Source: DASUPK01 sp036505735 (GTDB lineage Bacteria; Actinomycetota; Thermoleophilia; Solirubrobacterales; 70-9). Taken from it: a DNA stretch of 6,583 nucleotides. The notes below the pieces were generated by a model that was not told where the DNA came from, searched no databases, and worked only from the letters and a program-made list of their open reading frames with translations. Below, one piece after another: positions 4,216 through 6,583 of this stretch. Each line of letters begins with the position of its first letter. The stretch's first letter is position 1. Position numbers and translations under genes: made by a program. The stretch spans positions 1 through 6,583 of the forward strand of contig DASXSZ010000105.1 of assembly GCA_036505735.1 (NCBI GenBank). The letters run 5' to 3'.

Positions 4216-5564
4216 TTGCCCTTCCCCTTCTTCGGATTGATGGTCGGTTCGCCCTCGGGCCCGCCCGGCTGTGCCGCCCCGCCGCTGATCGTTCCCTGAG
4301 CGCCGCCGCCCGTCGCGCCGATCTGCGCGAGCTCGGCCAGCTCGTCGACCTCCGCCTGGACTTGTCCGCCGATCGCGCTCGCGTCACCCATCAGCCAGAC
4401 GTGGTTGTACACGGCCCGGGTCGGATCCGTCTCGTAGCCCGGTTTGATGTCGAGCAGGAAGCTCCTCAGCTCTGGGGGCAGCCCGTCCGCCCTGTCGATG
4501 AGCAGCAGCGGTCCCCACTTCCCGGTCGAGGCGAGCGAGGCGGCTGCCGCCGCGTCAAGCGGCCGGCCGGTGTTGGCCAGCTCCATTCCGTGACCGGGAT
4601 CATTGAGGTTCCAGCCGAAGGATCCGTCGGAGTAGCGCGCGAAGAGCAGCGCGTTCTGCACCGGTCCCGTTGCCCCGACCCGCTGGACGCTCGCCGCGAC
4701 CCTGCCGAGCTGCTGCAGGGCCGTCTTCGAGATCACGGACTCCGGCCCCAGGACATACACGGTGGTCGCGGCGTGCCGCCGCAGCGCGGCGAGGGTGGCC
4801 GAGGGAACCTGGTTGTGCCCGCTGAACAGGACCGGGTCGCCCGAGCGGGCCGCCCAGGCGGCGGCCGGCATCGCATATCCCGCCTGGTCGGAGCTCACGA
4901 TCAGGATGTGGTCCGGCTCGCGCTGCACCAGCCGCTGCCGGAGCTGGTCGATGGAGTTGGCGATCTCCGCCGGGGAGTCGCCCTGGAGCTCCTGCGAGCG
5001 CAGACCGGACGGGACCGTGGCGCCGCCGGCGGCGTACACGGCCACGTCGCCGGAGGCGCGCCCTCCGCGCGGGTTGAGCTGCGCCAGGGCCTGCGTGGTG
5101 GAGTCCGGCACGGTGCCGTGCTCGCTGACCAGCACGGGCATTCCTGTCGGGGGCCCGGCGAGCACCGATGCCGCAATCCCGGCCTGCCAATCGTCATCGG
5201 GCACCAGTGTCGTCGCCTCGAGCGGCGGCGCCTGGGGTGCCGGTGGATGCGTGGCGAGCGCCGCCGCCGCCGCGTCGGTGGCCGGGTCGGACCCGCTGAT
5301 CCTGGTCGTGTTGCGGGTCGCGACCACCGGGAAGCCGAGCACACCGACCGGCGCTTCCTGCGCGTTGTCGGTGGCGACGGCGATCGTCACCACCCGAGTC
5401 TCTCCCTCGCCGCCACCGCCGAACGGATTGATCGCCACAAGCACCGCGATCAATCCCACCAGCAGCACGACTCCCGCGGCCAGAAGCCCCCGGCCGCCCA
5501 ATCTCGCGGGGAGGTCGTAGCGCAGCCAGTCGATCGCGTTCTCGATCGGGCGAGGGAGGCGCAC
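4212..5564 (-). CDS. Single-pass membrane protein with cell-wall-binding repeat 2-like units
   Basis: This 450-aa protein has a short basic cytoplasmic N-terminus, one hydrophobic segment (about 27-45) and a GGGGEGE linker. Its long extracytoplasmic part resembles the cell-wall-binding repeat 2 (CWB2) family. Three related units can be traced at about 84-178, 195-298 and 302-400. Marks include TRISGSDPATDAAAAAL (87-103), PVLVSEHGTVPDSTTQAL (143-160), its counterpart PVLFSGHNQVPSATLAAL (244-261), and VYVLGPESVISKTALQQL (269-286). CWB2 modules bind wall polymers in clostridia; binding here is inferred. The tail is Gly/Pro-rich and ends KKGKGK. The GTG start is the first possible one after an in-frame TAG at 5579-5577. 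It has no Shine-Dalgarno but has a nearby -10-like TAGCGT. It heads the four-gene operon and diverges from the acyl-CoA dehydrogenase gene. Confidence 0.85.
   Translation of the reverse strand: MRLPRPIENAIDWLRYDLPARLGGRGLLAAGVVLLVGLIAVLVAINPFGGGGEGETRVVTIAVATDNAQEAPVGVLGFPVVATRNTTRISGSDPATDAAAAALATHPPAPQAPPLEATTLVPDDDWQAGIAASVLAGPPTGMPVLVSEHGTVPDSTTQALAQLNPRGGRASGDVAVYAAGGATVPSGLRSQELQGDSPAEIANSIDQLRQRLVQREPDHILIVSSDQAGYAMPAAAWAARSGDPVLFSGHNQVPSATLAALRRHAATTVYVLGPESVISKTALQQLGRVAASVQRVGATGPVQNALLFARYSDGSFGWNLNDPGHGMELANTGRPLDAAAAASLASTGKWGPLLLIDRADGLPPELRSFLLDIKPGYETDPTRAVYNHVWLMGDASAIGGQVQAEVDELAELAQIGATGGGAQGTISGGAAQPGGPEGEPTINPKKGKGK
4216..4235 (-). promoter_or_regulatory. Ribosome-binding site for the 80-aa gene inside the upstream lysine-rich tail
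   Basis: The codons for the terminal KKGKGK of the membrane protein read AAGAAGGGGAAGGGCAAG. This gives an extended Shine-Dalgarno-like purine run ending three bases or so before the GTG at 4215. The run supports that GTG as the true start and may explain part of the tail's lysine/glycine composition. Confidence 0.55.
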
Positions 5565-5573
5565 GGGCGGGGA

Positions 5574-5579
5574 ACGCTA
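5574..5579 (-). promoter_or_regulatory. -10-like TAGCGT just before the membrane-protein GTG
   Basis: On the minus strand TAGCGT (TANNNT core) ends nine bases before the GTG at 5564, and no Shine-Dalgarno lies between. The transcript would be leaderless or have only a couple of leader bases, as at the glyoxalase gene. A matching -35 is not evident. Confidence 0.35.
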
Positions 5580-5615
5580 CCCAGCCGTCCCTCGCGCCGC
5601 CGGCTCCCGGGCCAG

Positions 5616-5629
5616 GCGCGGCGCCGCGC
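5616..5629. repeat. 14-base perfect GC palindrome
   Basis: GCGCGGCGCCGCGC is its own reverse complement and lies in the divergent intergenic region, 52-65 bases upstream of the membrane-protein start. In DNA this GC-rich it may be fortuitous, but it could be a binding site or cruciform-prone element. Confidence 0.4.
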
Positions 5630-5632
5630 GGT

Positions 5633-5650
5633 AAGTGGCAGGTTCCACTT
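5633..5650. promoter_or_regulatory. Inverted repeat AAGTGG-N6-CCACTT, possible operator
   Basis: Perfect 6-base arms (5633-5638 and 5645-5650) flank CAGGTT. The site lies 11-28 bases upstream of the -10-like TAAACT, thus over the expected -35 region of the acyl-CoA dehydrogenase gene. It shares no half-site with the TGACTG repeats 20 bases downstream, so it would bind a different protein. Confidence 0.45.
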
Positions 5651-5660
5651 CCGGTTGGAG

Positions 5661-5666
5661 TAAACT
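5661..5666 (+). promoter_or_regulatory. -10-like TAAACT of the acyl-CoA dehydrogenase gene
   Basis: TAAACT matches four or five of six -10 consensus bases in an otherwise GC-rich region, and its start point near 5673 would fall inside the TGACTG operator. No good -35 hexamer lies 16-18 bases upstream; the AAGTGG/CCACTT repeat lies there instead, which fits an activator-dependent or regulated promoter. The implied leader is about 74 bases. Confidence 0.4.
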
Positions 5667-5669
5667 GGC

Positions 5670-5691
5670 TGACTGACCAGTCAATCAGTCA
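5670..5691. promoter_or_regulatory. TetR-type operator candidate built from TGACTG/CAGTCA half-sites
   Basis: TGACTG (5670-5675) and CAGTCA (5678-5683) form a perfect inverted repeat with a 2-base spacer. A further CAGTCA at 5686-5691 lets TGACTGA (5670-5676) pair with TCAGTCA (5685-5691) in a second, wider register. Symmetric TGACTGAC-like sites are typical of TetR-family regulators of fatty-acid degradation genes. The position over the expected transcription start suits repression of the acyl-CoA dehydrogenase gene, with relief by acyl-CoA as an inference. The regulator gene itself is not in the window. Confidence 0.6.
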
Positions 5692-5728
5692 CCTCGAACG
5701 GGTCGCTCCCCGGCGAGCGGCCCCGCAC

Positions 5729-5735
5729 AAGGAGG
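5729..5735 (+). promoter_or_regulatory. Strong ribosome-binding site AAGGAGG
   Basis: This is a full-consensus Shine-Dalgarno, 11 bases before the ATG at 5747, slightly farther than usual. It fixes the start of the acyl-CoA dehydrogenase and contrasts with the absence of any such site at the two GTG-started, apparently leaderless genes. Confidence 0.75.
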
Positions 5736-5746
5736 CCCGGCCGAAA

Positions 5747-6583
5747 ATGGACTTCGCGCTCACCGAAGAGCAGAGGGAGCACCGCGACCACGTCCGCAGG
5801 TTCTCGCGGGAGGTGATTCGCCCGGTCGCCCGCAAGCACGACCAGGAGGAGAGCACCCCGTGGGAGGTGATCAGTGAGGCCCGCAAGTGGGGGCTCCAGG
5901 GCCTCGAGCACATGCAGAAGATGGGCGCCGACCCTGGCGGGCAGTTCGGCGTGATCACCGCCGAGGAGCTCCACTGGGGCTGCGCCGGGATCGCCCTGGC
6001 GATCCAGGGCTCGGGCCTGGCGGCCGCCGGAATCGCCGCGTCCGGCACGCCCGAGCAGATCGCCGAGTGGGTTCCGCGGTGCTTCGGCACGGACGACGAG
6101 ATCCAGCTCGGCGCCTACGCGGTCACCGAGCCGCAGGCGGGCTCCGACGTGAAGAGCCTGAAGAGCACCGCCGAGATCGAGGGCGATGAGTGGGTCCTGA
6201 ACGGCACCAAGGTCTTCATCACCAACGGCGGCATCGCCGACGTCCATGTCGTAGTCGCGACCGTCGATCCGGAGCTCGGGCACCGAGGCCAGGCCTCTTT
6301 CGTGATCGGCAAGGGCACGCCCGGCATCCGCCAGGGCAAGAAGGAGTCGAAGATCGGCATCCGCGCCTCCCACACCGCCGAGGTGATCCTCGAGGACTGC
6401 CGGATCCCGGTCGAGAACCTGCTCGGGGGAATGGACAAGCTGAACAAGAAGCTCGAGCGAGCCCGCTCGGGCCAGAAGTCGGGAGCCTCCAACGCCCTGG
6501 CGACGTTCGAGATGACGCGCCCGATCGTCGGCGCCTCGGCGCTCGGCATCGCGCAGGCCGCGTACGAGTGGACCCTCTCCTAT
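5747..6583 (+). CDS. Acyl-CoA dehydrogenase, 3' end outside the window
   Basis: The first 279 codons of an FAD-dependent acyl-CoA dehydrogenase are present and the frame is open at the window edge; the family is usually 380-400 aa. The start MDFALTEEQREHRDHVRRF is the normal N-terminal helical domain. The first family signature, AVTEPQAGSD (residues 125-134), is complete. The middle beta-domain follows with WVLNGTKVFITNGGIADV (149-166), KKESKIGIRASHTAEVILEDCRIP (about 199-222) and ENLLG. The C-terminal helical domain begins with MTRPIVGASALGIAQAAYEWTLSY. The catalytic glutamate, expected about 100 residues farther on, is not visible, so activity and chain-length class cannot be judged. These enzymes oxidise acyl-CoA to trans-2-enoyl-CoA, passing electrons to ETF. 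It is divergent from the membrane-protein operon. Regulation by a TetR-like repressor is suggested by the operator at 5670-5691. Confidence 0.95.
   Translation, partial: MDFALTEEQREHRDHVRRFSREVIRPVARKHDQEESTPWEVISEARKWGLQGLEHMQKMGADPGGQFGVITAEELHWGCAGIALAIQGSGLAAAGIAASGTPEQIAEWVPRCFGTDDEIQLGAYAVTEPQAGSDVKSLKSTAEIEGDEWVLNGTKVFITNGGIADVHVVVATVDPELGHRGQASFVIGKGTPGIRQGKKESKIGIRASHTAEVILEDCRIPVENLLGGMDKLNKKLERARSGQKSGASNALATFEMTRPIVGASALGIAQAAYEWTLSY

Noticed and set aside
3368..4240. 290-aa plus-strand open frame opposite the metallohydrolase and 80-aa genes
   Set aside because: The minus strand shows the full set of metal-binding motifs, and the plus frame has no coherent domain.
3974..4387. 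N-terminal extension of the metallohydrolase frame upstream to 4387, giving a 359-aa protein
   Set aside because: The extension is Arg/Gly/Ala-rich and lacks domain character, and it runs over the 80-aa gene and the end of the membrane-protein gene. The ATG at 3973 begins the family's conserved N-terminus and fits the TGATG overlap.
2200..5564. A phage-defence or secondary-metabolite system built on the metallohydrolase and dehydrogenase
   Set aside because: There are no nuclease, NTPase, sensor or synthase domains nearby. Both enzymes belong to broad housekeeping families, so a defence or biosynthetic claim has no sequence support.
4362..5663. 433-aa plus-strand open frame opposite the membrane-protein gene
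   Set aside because: It is Arg/Gly/His-rich with no recognisable domain, as expected for an antisense frame of a GC-rich gene. The minus frame has a membrane segment, CWB2-like repeats and coupled neighbours.
5681..6373. 230-aa minus-strand open frame opposite the acyl-CoA dehydrogenase
   Set aside because: It is the antisense shadow of a well-conserved gene. Its composition follows high-GC complement bias and it would run through the operator and RBS region.

Overview
This window is GC-rich, densely coding bacterial DNA with many G/C-ending codons and two GTG-started genes. The gene set is a phosphosite STAS protein, a cell-wall-binding-repeat-2-like membrane protein and a fatty-acid-type acyl-CoA dehydrogenase. 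Together these suggest a high-GC actinobacterium, perhaps of the Thermoleophilia/Solirubrobacterales type. That placement is inference from composition and gene style; no rRNA or other marker gene is present. I see no transposase, integrase, tRNA, rRNA or CRISPR array.

Layout. At the left edge (1-39, minus) there may be the first 13 codons of an unidentified gene. Two separate minus-strand genes follow: a RibD-C/DHFR-family reductase (95-712) and a STAS-domain anti-sigma-factor antagonist (891-1244). A hairpin terminator lies between them, and a TTGACA-type promoter lies upstream of the STAS gene. A 310-base non-coding stretch rich in inverted repeats separates the STAS gene from a divergent glyoxalase I gene (1555-1932, plus). 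The glyoxalase gene looks leaderless, with a GTG start just after a -10-like hexamer. A convergent gap (1933-2199) with hairpins separates it from the next minus-strand block.

The core is a probable minus-strand operon read from 5564 down to 2200. Its genes are a 450-aa single-pass membrane protein with CWB2-like repeats, an uncharacterised 80-aa protein (4-base GTGA overlap), a 221-aa metallo-beta-lactamase-fold hydrolase (1-base TGATG overlap) and, after 49 bases, a 352-aa Gfo/Idh/MocA oxidoreductase of the IolW/YdgJ (scyllo-inositol dehydrogenase) type. The overlaps imply translational coupling of the first three genes. What joins an envelope protein to two soluble enzymes is not evident from sequence.

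At the right edge, an acyl-CoA dehydrogenase (5747 to beyond 6583, plus) diverges from this operon. The 182-base shared intergenic region holds several clean inverted repeats, including a TetR-operator-like set of TGACTG/CAGTCA half-sites next to a -10-like hexamer and upstream of an AAGGAGG ribosome-binding site. This is the clearest regulatory structure here. I found no convincing wholly new multi-gene system. The least explained coding item is the 80-aa coupled protein.
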